Part shown: piece by piece, positions 1 through 12,180 of the stretch
Numbering within the stretch: position 1 is the first letter of the stretch
How the letters are laid out: each line of letters starts with the position of its first letter
NCBI GenBank assembly: GCA_037013685.1
Contig: CM072891.1
Location: forward strand, 20,622,501-20,686,500
Length of the DNA: 64,000 nt
Reading direction: 5' to 3'
Source: Acridotheres tristis
Taxonomy: Eukaryota > Chordata > Aves > Passeriformes > Sturnidae
Notes under the pieces: generated by a model
Told to the model about the DNA's origin: nothing
Database searches by the model: none
The model's input: the letters and a program-made list of their open reading frames with translations, nothing else
Program-made: the position numbers and the translations under genes

Positions 1-3000
1 TATACATTTCTCTCTGACATTCTTTCTCTTTCAATGTTCTTTATAAATAACATACCTTGTCTGCTTCCAAACTAACAGAAGAAGCCCGTTGCTGAGATAA
101 ATGTTCTTCTCCTAATTTAAGTACAGAACAGATGAGCTCCCACTTGTGCAGTGTGATAGAAGCATTTACCTGGTTATTTTGACTGTTCTCTTTATTTTAA
201 CCTAAAAACTAGTGTTGAATTTACTTGAGTAGATTAAGTTGAGGGATAATCCATATTCTGCTGATACCTTAAAATTAATAATACCTAATTTTTAGACCTA
301 CTATTTAGTCCTTGCCATGCTAATTTCAGTTAATTGTAAGTTGTTACCAGCGACCTGTAACACTTACAAGAAAGATATGCCTGCTCATCAGAAAAAAAGG
401 CAGGGACTTTAAAAATGGAGGAAGAGTGACATGACACTGTTAGCTTTTAAAACCAGATTTTACAGATCTGGCTTTCCTGCACGTGTAACTTCAGCTTTGA
501 AAGTGCAGTATTTTAAAGAAGTTGTGTTCCTTTCTGTATTTTTGTATTTTTCTAAGGACAGTAGAATTTTTTACCCTTTGTTTTTTAAATATTGTTTGAG
601 AAAAATATCAAGAGCTTTAAGTGTTATAAAGTTGAGAGCGATATGTTGATATATGGACACGTTGCACAAAGTTTTCATCCCTGAAAGCTACAGAATAAGA
701 CGTGGTGGTATTGGAAATGGAAAGGGGAGAAGGGACGTGTTTTGGTGAGGCAGAGTGTTCAGAACAGAGCCAAATTTTCCATGCAACAAACTGAGAATGA
801 GAAGGTTTTTTTTCATGGATATAGTAGGGTGAGAGGTGGAGTGGTAAGCTGTTCTTAGTCTAATTGGAGAGGAGTGATAAAAGAACAGAGTAATCAATAT
901 AATAAGCATATATAGCTGTTTGTTGCAGTAAGATGACCTGTTCAGGTGTTCAAGGGGTAAAACTTGGAAGTATGACCTAGAGCTTCCCAGGAAATAAATG
1001 AGAGAGTCAGCAATTTCTAACCTGAAATAGAGAGTCAGGTAGTTAAACTTTTCTACTGATACCGCATAAAAATAATCTGACTGATAAAAGTTGTATTTTC
1101 CTGACCATTTAGGATTCATTCATATATGGTTGGCTCTTTAATCAAGTTACTTGGGCTTTTTAAAATCTAACCTGAGATTATGGGGATGTCACTACCAACA
1201 CCTAGATTTGAGATACTTACCTGAAAAACTTGATCATAAGATTTTTTTTCCTCCTTTTCCTTTTAGGATGGTTGGATTTATCTTTTTTGATTGTATTCTA
1301 TTTGTAAAATAAGCATGTTTTATTTCATGAGGAGCTAGAATTCTGTGATAGATGAGCTTTCATCAGTAGAATGGGTGTATCTAATACTGAATTTTTGTGT
1401 GTGTTTGGTTTGAGATTTAGCCCTGACTTCATTCAAGATACCAAAGTGGGGAGACTTAAGACTCTTTTTCTTTTTTTTTTTCTCCCCTTAGGTTTAGCAA
1501 AGTGTCCTTCGTCTTGAGCACTTCTGTGCCATGGTGGCCCATAGAAATTTTTAAGTCAAAATTGTTCATCACTGACTTTTTTGTTGAAAAAAAATCTTGG
1601 CAGGTTATTCAAATATTATCTCCTGGAATTTACTCAAAGCTTAAGTTGAGGAGGTAGTTCTGAGGTGGATAATGTAAATTCATTTTTGTTTTTATAGGCA
1701 TCTATTCAGAATAAGTGCTCTGGACTGGAAAAAAAAATCCTCAACAAATTATAAATGTAAAATCCAGACCCAGTTCTCCGAAGTGGAGAGCCAAATGCGC
1801 TTTTTTTAACACCTAAATGGCAGTTCTACTAAAGAACAGGTTAAGCAACTCTGATGTGACTAAATTTCATTAAACTGTGCAAGATTGCAAAAGCATTTCA
1901 TTTAAAAAAGCCTTGTAAGTCACTAAACTGGATCCTCATTGTGTTCAGTGGCAATAATGACAGAGTAAAAGATCTGTTGTGTAAGATATTTTACATTTAA
2001 GCATAGCTCTAAGAGTGGGTTTAAATTAGCAATATATTAATGGCACATTGCACTGTAGAAGTCTTCTTTAAAAGAATACCTAGATTGAGTAAGTAGATAC
2101 AGACTTGCATTTTGTGGAAATCCCCCCAGTTACTCCTTTATCTTGTGTTTGCTCAGCTTTTAGAAAGTGTGTATTAAGTCACAATGCTAACTGGAAAAAA
2201 ATTAGCTCTGTACTTGTTATCTGACACTTTCTTTACATGATTCTTCCAAAAATAGTGCTTATAATGCCATCACATTTTTTCTCATATCTTCTTGTGTAAG
2301 CTTAATTAACCTTTTGGAAACACTACCATCGTTATCAGATTTCGTAACAAAATATTGTACATGTGGTTTTTATAACATTTTTGCACTCATTTTTTGGTGC
2401 TAGGGTAATGCTGAGGTAAAAAGTTAAACACTGATATTCCAGTTCCTTGGGGAGCACTCACTGTTTTTTATCTTGTCTCTATTACTGAATTCTTTTGTGA
2501 TCTGAACTCTTTCAAATGTAAAACACTCCCATTTTCTGGAGGGTGAATATGAGATCTAAAGATCTGAACTTGAGAAAGGTTGAAATTGATGGGAGCTGCA
2601 CTTGTCTCTGTCTAAAGCGCCATGCGAATCTAACTGCATTTAATTCTTCATTTTCACTACCAAAATCGCAGATACTCTGTCAGGTGATACTAAAAAAGAC
2701 ACCACAAAGACGTGCTGAGGGGCTCAGCAGAGACGTTTAGTAGGTCCTGATTCTGACTCCAGCAGAATTATCTGATGTATCTGCAGTTGCCCTCAGGTCA
2801 ATCAGAGCATGGAAAATGAAGGGTACATTCATTTTGAAAAATCCAGCTTTTACACATGTAAAGTTAGTTACTGGTTTTGTCTATGCTGCCTTTCTAGTTT
2901 TGATCTGCAGTGGGAGTGTTGTCCTACCAGCCAGCAGCCAGGAGTGTTTTGAAGCTAAATGTATTGGTATTTCTAAAGTATTTATAGTCACTTGTGGAAA

Positions 3001-4540
3001 GGGCCCTGAAGTACTTAATCATTCTCTATTCATCATCAGGGTTGAGGAGTGTGAAGCAAATACAGAAAGGATGTCACAATTCATGAGCAGGAGAAAGCAA
3101 ATCACTTATAGAGAACGTGAACTCAGTTTCCAGGGCTGTGGCACAAAAACTGGGAGTGAACATTTCGTTAAAGTCTAGATGATAACACTAAAGGAGGGAG
3201 GACTCATACTGTGGGCTTTTCAGTTTCTGAGCACGTCTCAGCAATAAGAGATTCTATGTCATAACCCTCCAGGCATGTACTTTTTTAGCACTTTTTTCAC
3301 TGTGTACCTGTAGTAAACTTTTTCAATGAAATGAACTAATAGTTGATTTCAAGTTCAGATAAAAATTATAAAAATGACAGTGTTTGAGGATTTTTTTCCT
3401 TCTGTAAGATATTTATCTCCTGCTGAGATTTTCTCTTACTACAGTATATTTAGGGCAAATCACAGGCACATGTTTGTCCTCAGCTATAAACCCATACTTT
3501 TACACAAAATCAGAACAAAGTTATGAGGGATTTTAGGAACACACATTTTTGTAGCTAATTCAAAGCAGTGATGCAGTTAGATGAAACACTAATGCAATCA
3601 CACTGGTTTTATTACAAAGAATGTTATAAGGAATATCATAGATATAATTTTGTAGTCTACCTCTTCACATGGTCAAGGAAAATGTCACTAAAACCAGTGG
3701 TCAGAGTCAAACACAGTTTGCAGGAATTCAGGAATGCACTGAAGGGCTTCTGCTCTGCCTCTGATATTCCAGCAAGGAATTTTTCCTCATCACAGGCTTC
3801 CAACATCACCCATCTGGGGTGTGATTTTGTGATTTGGTCTACTGGGAGCTGTAGGACTATCAAAATCCATTTTCACTTCTTATCACTTTGGATTTGAACT
3901 TTGGAACTAGAGGCAACTAATGCCATATTCCAGGCAGGCTTAACACGTTGCTATTAAGTCAAATAATTATAGGGATTTGTGAAAACTTTTCAGTAATTAA
4001 TTACACCCTTTGACACATTTGTGCCGGGCTGAAAATGTTATTTATTTTTAGTGTGTGCTGTGATTGATTGCTCAGTAGTTAGTCTCTTTTACAAGATGAG
4101 CAAATTCTTTATTTTATTACCTGAAACAAAACGGAACATCTATCCAAATGTGAATTCGGCAGTTTGCTGTATTCATTCCATCTCAGGAAGACCAAATCCC
4201 AATTACTTTCAACCATTTCTACTGCCTAATAAAGAGGTGGCATTTTTGGGAAGAATCACTTTACAAGAACGAATGCCAATATAAAGACTGGTTTGTTCAG
4301 AAAATGAAATATGCCAAGGTTCACTTAATCTCTAGAAGAATCGTATTTGAGTATCATTGTATTTGCTTAGCTCACATTTAACAAAGAGCACTGAATTTTA
4401 AAAGATATTTCTTTAGTTGAACAGAAATAAGAAAAGCAGCAGAATGAGCAGCTGTACATGTGCCACAGAGTGCCATGTGTTCACTGTGAGAGCAGAGATA
4501 ACGTGGCTGGGGATAACAGAGCTGAACTCCAGCTCCTGCA
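1..4540. other. Unique A+T-rich noncoding DNA
   Basis: I see no gene or recognisable repeat in this stretch. The ORFs are short and overlap on both strands. The longest (2816-3178, plus, 120 codons) has a hydrophobic N-terminal stretch but no family I know and no nearby AATAAA. Pyrimidine tracts followed by AG at about 1250-1266 and 1470-1493 resemble splice acceptors, but neither opens into a useful reading frame, so I treat them as chance. Most likely intergenic or intronic sequence. Confidence 0.6.
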
Positions 4541-4760
4541 AGCACTTGTCCACACATGGAATTATTCAGGAGCAGCAAGTCTTGAATAACTCCATGTGCT
4601 GACACTCTAGTTTCTGTTTAGCTTAACACACTTTGATGGGCTGAATTAGCCCAAAATAAGGCAACTTTATTCTGGAATAAGTGTGTCTACACATGGAATT
4701 ATTTGGGAATAGCTGTTCTTGAGCAGTCATTACTAAATAATTCCATGTGTAGACAGTCCT
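4541..4760. repeat. Ancient palindromic repeat with two related hairpins
   Basis: Two related inverted repeats lie about 120 bp apart. In the first, arms at 4547-4566 and 4585-4604 pair at 17 of 20 positions around an 18-nt loop. In the second, arms at 4684-4704 and 4735-4755 are perfect over 21 bp around a 30-nt loop. The left arms of both units share the core ACACATGGAATTATT. A third small palindrome, TTATTCTGGAATAA, lies at 4667-4680. This looks like the palindromic, MITE-like sequences scattered through sauropsid genomes. I cannot name the family, and no target duplication was identified. Each hairpin is of pre-miRNA size, but nothing else here argues for a miRNA. Confidence 0.6.
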
Positions 4761-5989
4761 TTAATCTAGCAAGTTCTTAAGTCATTTCTGAAAACATGAC
4801 TTTGTTTCCTGTGTTATTAAGGGACAATCTATATGTTTTTATCAAAAGTATTGTTCTGGAAAAAAAGCACCATTGAAGTCCCAGCTGGTCTTGAAAGTTG
4901 TATTCTAGGTTGGGGGGAGGGGGTACCTATTGTTTTTTTCAGATATGATTCAAAACAAGACAAATGTGTGTCAAAATAGCACTTTTCAATGCAACTCAAA
5001 AACACTAGTCTAAACACTTCTAGAGTATCTTTACTGGGAAAGTATCTTGAAAGAGATGATTATTGGTTTAAGATCTTTTTTGCCTATCAGTTTTTCATCT
5101 GATTGTGTTTAAAAGTGAAGGCAAAAAATTCTAAGTGACAGAATAATATTGGCTATTACACTGTTTGCCTTACAGTGAAAACTTGGGTTTAATAATGAGG
5201 TAATTTCCCCCCCCCGTGTCAAATAGGTAATTCACTGGAAATTCATTACAGCCAGGAGTTTCAGGCAAGTTCCACTCAGTACTTACATTCTACTTACCTG
5301 TAAACTGTCTTAATGCATTTATCCAATTCACTTGTGCAAGTTACCAGTGGAAATCATTGGACAGCTTAGCTATTTGAAAAGGTGTTATTGCCTTGAAAAC
5401 AGAATTCAGAATTTAAAACGTATTCTTTGAGAAACCATTAGATTATCTGTTCTTCTTACTAGAAAAAAATGAGCTTCAGTAACAAAATATTCAGAATTTC
5501 TCTATGAAGAGATTTTTTTTAAAGAATGAAAGGCTCTATACTGATTGTTAAGAATTTCAGACAGTCTTAGGTTTTTTTAAAAAGCCACATTCTGAGTCAG
5601 TGTTATTTTTGTGTTCACAAATGTAAACACACAGCTCAGTGTACTATTGTTAATTCAGAGCAGCAAAACAAACGTGCAGGGTTCAGATGGAGAGATGTTT
5701 AAACAAGGACTAAATGCGTGTGGCACGTGAATACTCAGATGGACCTAGTGCTGTATGAACAGTGATGGTTCTGTGGGACAAGCTGTTGCTTCCCGTAGCC
5801 AATTTCCTTACAGTGTAAGGCAGCAAAAGATGTGTGCTCTGTTTTTTACTTTTTTCTCTGGTGTACAAATCCCCTATTTTCTGTGTGTGTACAAAAATGT
5901 GGATTTTGCTGCATTGTTCTCTCCCACTCACGTGAATCACATTCTTGACTAAAGGCAGCCAAAATAGCCTTCAATGTAAGCCTTTCTCC

Positions 5990-6300
5990 TGAACACCAAC
6001 ATTAAAAAATTATCCTGCCGTGAGATCATAGTCGACTTAATTAAAACAAGGCTGATGTGGAGCAGCATTGTACCTGATCTGCCTATCGGTATCCTTTTCT
6101 CTCTTGGTCATAATGGAGCAGACTAAGAAGAATTGGACTGCAGTTTTCTTCCTATAAACACAAGGGAACTTTGGCAAGATCAAGACATACAGACAACACT
6201 ATTGCAAAGTCATAAATGGGATTTCTGTGCATGCTTCAAATACCTTTCTGCAGACAACCAATAGCCTCCTTACTGGGCTGAGGTAATTCATTGTAGGAGA
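5990..6300. promoter_or_regulatory. Candidate conserved noncoding element (weak)
   Basis: Repeat-free sequence with normal complexity that keeps several CpGs and has no open frame. By texture it resembles conserved noncoding elements of vertebrate gene deserts. This is inference only: conservation cannot be seen in a single sequence and no specific enhancer grammar was identified. Confidence 0.15.
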
Positions 6301-9300
6301 CTTGCTGAATAAACACTGAGGTTGTTGCTGTTCAGGCACAGTTGTTCTGTGTATTACTGTGTAAGCACGAGCTCTCAGGTCAGCAGTGGGAAAGGGACTT
6401 CCTAAAAAACCACCTGGTACTTTCCGTGGGACACTCTGTGTGTACAGTGTTGGGCAGCAGAAGTCCTGAGACCCAGCTCTTGTTCAGCAGCCTTTGGATT
6501 GTGTAAAATCATGGTCAGGTTGGTTTACCACATGGAGAATCCTGCAAATCTCATAAAACTGGAATTTTGATTAACAAAAGCATGCATTAGGAATCTCTCA
6601 TTTGTAGCTCAGTTAAGTGTGTGTTGATCACAGCAGTCCTACTGCAGGCTAGGTTTTAGATGTTACCAGACAGGCTTGTAAGAGTGCTGCAGACACATGG
6701 ATGGAGCTATCAACCAGGTTGCTTCCACTCTCTGTAAAAAAAGGACAATTCTGTCAGGAAAATGCATGAAAAAATGTTCTATTTTTCAAGTCAAAAGGCA
6801 GTGCTACTTTATACTTTATAGGGAAAGTTGCTTCTCTGCTTGGGGAGCTGCTTTGTGTCCCTTTCTATTCATGGTGCTTCCTGAGAGGTAGACCTCTGAA
6901 TTTTCACCCGTTTTCAAGCCACAATTTAAAGTCTGTTTAGACTTGAGCTGCATCTCTTTCTGTTTGTGCACAGTTCCCTCATCAAATGTCCATGAAGTTC
7001 TTCCAGACCCAGTGGAAGGCACCAACCAAGTGCCCTTACAATAAACAGGATTACATGTGGTGCAGTACAGCCCAGGAGGGAGAAATCTCTTGTTAAGCCC
7101 CATGTCAGGTGGTTGTTTGAGGCAATATCAGGCTTTCACATACTTGTATTAAATAAGAGATGGTCAAAGCACCTAATCCAGATACCAGTGCTGGCTTAGG
7201 AGCGTTAAACTTGAAAATTGCTGCAGCATCCATTTTCTGCCCCAGGTAAACCAGGAAATGGCAGCTCAGTGTTTGCTTTGGGGTTGCACTGGTCTTTGGA
7301 TTTAATACTGTGCTCAAAGTCCCCTTTGGATGAGGTAAAGTTCTGGTCCATATGTAGCTGCCATTCTGTTAGAGTAATATGCTGCTTCTCTAAAACCTTA
7401 GAGAGGAAGGGACCACGTATTAGTGAAAAGTTTCTTGTGGATTTGTGCTTCCCACTGAGTGCTCTCTGTAAAACTAAGTGCTGTGTTTGCTAGATTTTTT
7501 TTTTTTTAACATGAAGTGAGGAAAAAAACCCCATACATTCCAGATGTTTGGGTTTTTTAGCTGGAAAGTTTGTTAAGAAGTTAAAGAGTATGTGCAGATA
7601 GATAGACGTGCACTTGGTTAGCATGTCAGACTGACCCAACTTTTCTGTGTAAACAGAGTTAATGAACCTTGCGAGGTACAGGATTAACAAAAGGAGAAAG
7701 GAGCTCAGGAGTAGTGAAAATGGCGTCAGCATTAACTGGGGAAATGGATTGCCCTTCAAGTTTGTCCATTTGGCAGCACTTTTGGGCAAGCAACATGACA
7801 TTTCCTCTCTCTTTTCTTCTTCATTTCATTCCTTGTCCCATTCTTTGCACTCTGCCAGCTATTCAAGAAATGGACTTCATTCATCTGTGCACAAGGTACA
7901 GTTTACAGATGCCTCCTGATCCTTTAAGGTTGTTCATTCCAAGGCAATCCAAAACTAAAATACACACTGTGAATTTAACATCTTGTGATGTCACATCTAT
8001 GAGTGTGTATGATGACTATAATTAGAATGGGTAAAAAACAGGCTAAGGCTGCTACTGGTGTTAAATTATTTTTCTTGTAAAACTTTTGTGAGCACCCTGT
8101 GTGACAAGTTGTTGTATGAGCATATTAAAAAACAGAATTAAGCCATGATTGTAGTCTTAAATAATTATTAATGGAAGTACATGTTTATGAAAAGTGGTGA
8201 TGTGCATTTATGTACTATATAAAAATTAAAATGCCTTGCTATTTTAAAATACCATTTTCCTGTCCCTACCCCTTTTCTCCCTGCCCCCTATGTTTTACAT
8301 TTTCTTTCCTCTAAAAGAAACGCTTTCTGATTAAGGATCATGTTGAAAACTCAGCAGTTTTTAATCCAGCTCTCTGCAGGCTGTAGTTCATGCTTCATTT
8401 AACTGATCAGTTCCACTGCTACATTACTAGACAAAATCACCAGTTTGAAGAGAGAAACAATTATAGTAAGTCATAAAAATGGAACACCCCACATTTTAAG
8501 AAATTAAATGAATTTTTAAAACTCTCCACTTCTCATACAGATTACTTGGAGGGTGTTTTTGTACATGACTAAATGAATAGCCCAATTTTCAGTGTTTTGC
8601 TACTCTTTGTACAAGGAATCCAGATCAAAACATGAAGTACATGCTCAGCTGTTCAACAGAGACTGTTAAAAAGATTCTTCTGCGTGCTTTGAAATAACAG
8701 TATGGATGCATGTGAAAAAGTATCAGCAAAGTAATGCAGAAATGCTTCTGTAAAGTACGAGTGTCAGACGTGATCAGTAATTGTTACTGTAAACCTTGAG
8801 GTTAGCATAAATAGAGCTTCTAATCAGCAAAACTGATCCTTAATTTTTTATGGAGCTGCTGGAAAATAACTGTGTGAACAGATGCATTGACAGGGCAACA
8901 AATCAGACATTAACAGGAGATGTTGGTGGAAAACAAATTTCATAACCTGCTAGCAAAACCCAAAAGGTTTGGTGCCATCCATGTAACCCTAAATACACCC
9001 ATGGACTATTGCATAGGATTTTATTTGACCTGTTCATCTTATTGTGCCACAGTCTCAGAGAGTCCTTTCTAGTGGGTGTTCTTCACTTCAGTTCTCACAG
9101 GTTCAATACAGTTGAAACTTGTGCCTTGAAGGTTCAGAAAATAGCATCTCTTTTTTGTTTTTCATTTTTTGCCTATTAATGTTTTTCATGTGAATGGTTG
9201 TGATGAAAAGTTCGTATTAGCTCTTCCTCTAGCACAATACTTTTTAAATGTGAAATGCTTGCAAGTGAGGGTTTTCTTTCCTCCATTCTCCCCTCATTCA

Positions 9301-10863
9301 CATTTTTCTGTGCTGCTTCAATTTCTGTTTTTCAGCAGAAGAATCTTCTTCTTCTGTTTCTAAGACCTTCTTCTAAGACTCGACCACCTTGTTATAGTGA
9401 AAGTGTAGCAATTCAGGATGCCTCTGGCAACAAACACCTCAAGTTTGGACACTTGAAATACCCCAGTATTTTGATATTTTAATTGAAATTTGGGATTTGT
9501 TATTAAAATATAAATTCACTGGGATTTGCTCAGTGCTTAAACGTTTATGTTTTGAATAAGAAAAGCTTGTTGAGCTAGAATTCATCTTGATATCTTAGAT
9601 GTTTAAGGCATTGAGCAGTGGGTCAGTTACTTGAATCCAGTAGTTGCTAATCATGTGGAAAAAATCCACATTGATTATTTTCACAGTTATCATTTGTACA
9701 TGTGCTGGCATGCCATAAAAATAGGAGCGTGATGGAAGTTGGAAAGTTGATCAGATAGCCCTGCCTCTGAAGGCTTTTCATGCTGTCAGGTTATTTTTTG
9801 CTGCATGTCAGCCCCAAGACAATCTATTGTGGCAATGTGATAAAAACGGGTTGTTTTGAGCTGTTTAGTTGGTACCCTACAGTTGAAAAATGTCTTCTAC
9901 TATTACGAGGATTTATTGCAAATATTCGTAAAGCAATGTGGCATTTCATGCAGGGCATTGCAGCCCATGGGCAGAGACACGGGATCATGAAATTTGTCTT
10001 GTGAGAGCAGTTTCAAGCTCTTTATGTGATCATTATGTTGCAGCTGAGTCATGCGGATTTTCTTTGCCCTCTAACATGCAGATTTGTTTTCCACAGCAGT
10101 AAACGTATTTTTCCATATCCTGTATTTTCTGGGCCAAAGTCTGCTTGGAGCACCACTGCTTAGATAAAGCAAATTCACTCCTGAAATACACTACTTTATA
10201 AAGTATATGCATTTCTTATGGGAGCAAAAAAATTATATACATTAATTATTTTTGCTCTCAGCTGATGCTCAAGCTAGCTCAAGTTAGCCCACTGCTTTTT
10301 TTCAAACAATCTTACAGTAAGAAAATAATACAAGACAACAGTTGCTACAGTTTAACTGTGTGTTAGTCATCAGAGTAAAAGACCTAAGGGTGAGATATTT
10401 TCAGGAAGACAGAATTCAGCACATCTAAAGAAAATTCTCTTCAGTAAGCAGCACCAGATAGACAAAGTAAGGCTGCATAATTTTCCCAAGTTCTTTTTAA
10501 ATTGCTTTAGAAGTAATGGATTTTTTCTCTTGGCAAGAACGCAATAATGGGAGCTGAATTGGATACACTGATGCACTGACTGCTGCCCAATGCATTTTAC
10601 TGTTGATAGTGTTTCAGGCTCAATGACTTAGAGGTCTCAGAAAACACAAGGGGGTTTTGGAATTTTTTACATTTTTGTGCTGTAGGTAGGTGACACCATG
10701 ATGAAGTTGATTATGCAGACTCTGTGTTAGCATGTAGCATTTCCTTTAAAAGTAGCGCTAACAGTCGAGGAGACATTACTACAAAGTCCAGGAAATATCA
10801 TTTGGTGATCTAATCCCGTTTTTTTTATGAGGCAGAGGGAGAAAACGCTATGTGGATTGAGGC

Positions 10864-10897
10864 TTTTTTTTGTTGTTTTTTGGTTTTTTTTTTTAAT
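10864..10897. repeat. T-rich low-complexity tract
   Basis: A run made almost only of T with a few G, ending in an uninterrupted stretch of about eleven T. Simple sequence without further structure. Confidence 0.8.
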
Positions 10898-11699
10898 TGT
10901 TATTACTTATGAAAAGATACCTTAGGTTAATCCATTTTGAATGTCAAGAGGATAAATCTGACAGGAGTCAGAAGAGCTCCAGTGGGACTAGCACTACAAG
11001 TTACAAAACAGCTAACATCATCCAAGACTAATTTCTTTCCCCTGTTTGTCCTACTGTGGAGGGAGAGTTAAAAGGCAATTCTTGGAGAGTTGAAAGGCTC
11101 CATAATAGGGCTCCTCTCTCTAAGGGAGTAAAACTGCTTTGTGGCCTTTGTCTTCAGGCTGCTAATAAACCATCCCATGCTGTGAGGCTTTGAGTTCACT
11201 CTTAATTCAACTTCAGTTCAGCTTCCATCAGCTTTGCTTTCCCTGTCTTTGTGAGTTGTTTTTTCCTTAAATACGTGGTGTATCTAACTCATATTTGAGT
11301 TTCCTTATTCCTTGCCTGAGTTTATAAATGCACCGACTTCATAACACCCTGCTTGGCAATTTTTGTCATAGAAATTGCCAGAAGCATTTCAGTAGCTGAG
11401 AGTTTTAATGGTTACTGCTGTCTTTCTGTCTATCTCTCTGAGTGCATGTCTTTTTCTGTCTTAAAGCAATGTACAAATATAAAGATACATTTATCCATGT
11501 GGATCTCTGTCAGATCTTCTGGGCTGTTCAAGAAGGCACATTATTCTGTACAGTTTCAGTTTGGCTGATTCTACTCTTCCCCCCCCAGTCCCCAATTATC
11601 AGACCTATTTAGTAGCATTTGCCTATTGTTCCTGCTCCTGCTTTTCCAGATAAGACCGAAAATATCGTGTTTGGACTTGTAAATGCCAAGGAATTTGCA

Positions 11700-12180
11700 C
11701 CTGGCAAATTACAGATTTGGCAAGAGGTGGCATGGGGGGGAGGAGTGCTCAGTTAATTTTGCAATCAATGAGATCTGACACTGGGGGAGCAGCTGCAAAG
11801 GGCCAGTCCCAGCCCTGCCAGCCCAGCACGGTTCTGTTTACTGCCTTTGTACCTAGACAGAGCTCAGAAAATGATGGGGGGAAGAAGGGGGATCTCCTGC
11901 CTTCTGGTGGCAGTCAGTGACATGCCTGTGATGGTGGCGAGAGCTGGGCTGGCAGCACTGCCCTCTCCATGCCGGATCTTTCATGGCTCAGGGACGGAGC
12001 TGGTGTTTTTGCTCTCTGATGCTTAACCCTTAAGCTGCCACTCATAGGATGGACCGTGGTCGGTCATTTGGGAGCAGGGGATAGGGACAACCAGTGCACC
12101 CTGGCATCAGAACAGCTCTCCTGGAAAATATTGGTGTGACTGTGTCCAGAGCCGGAGGGAGCTCCTAAAATTAAAACAGA
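11700..12180. other. Local GC-raised segment, no exon identified
   Basis: This segment is visibly richer in G+C than its surroundings, with short G runs near 11730 and 11876. The frame 11717-11920 (plus, 67 codons) is open but has no family signature and no flanking splice sites that I would trust. It could be a decayed mobile element, an untranslated or lncRNA exon, or ordinary composition drift. Confidence 0.35.

Larger units (their letters stand above)
4761..11580. other. Unique noncoding DNA, no gene seen
   Basis: About 6.8 kb of A+T-rich sequence without a convincing exon, RNA gene or mobile element. Overlapping short ORFs around 7.1-8.0 kb occur on both strands and show no domain. A G-rich stretch (runs of six and five G) lies at about 4910-4922. 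A T-rich tract lies at 10864-10897. The part at 5990-6300 is listed separately as a possible regulatory element. Confidence 0.55.

Noticed and set aside
1470..1500. Splice acceptor-like pyrimidine tract with TTAG
   Set aside because: All frames after it meet stops quickly or show no family; such tracts are common in A+T-rich vertebrate DNA.
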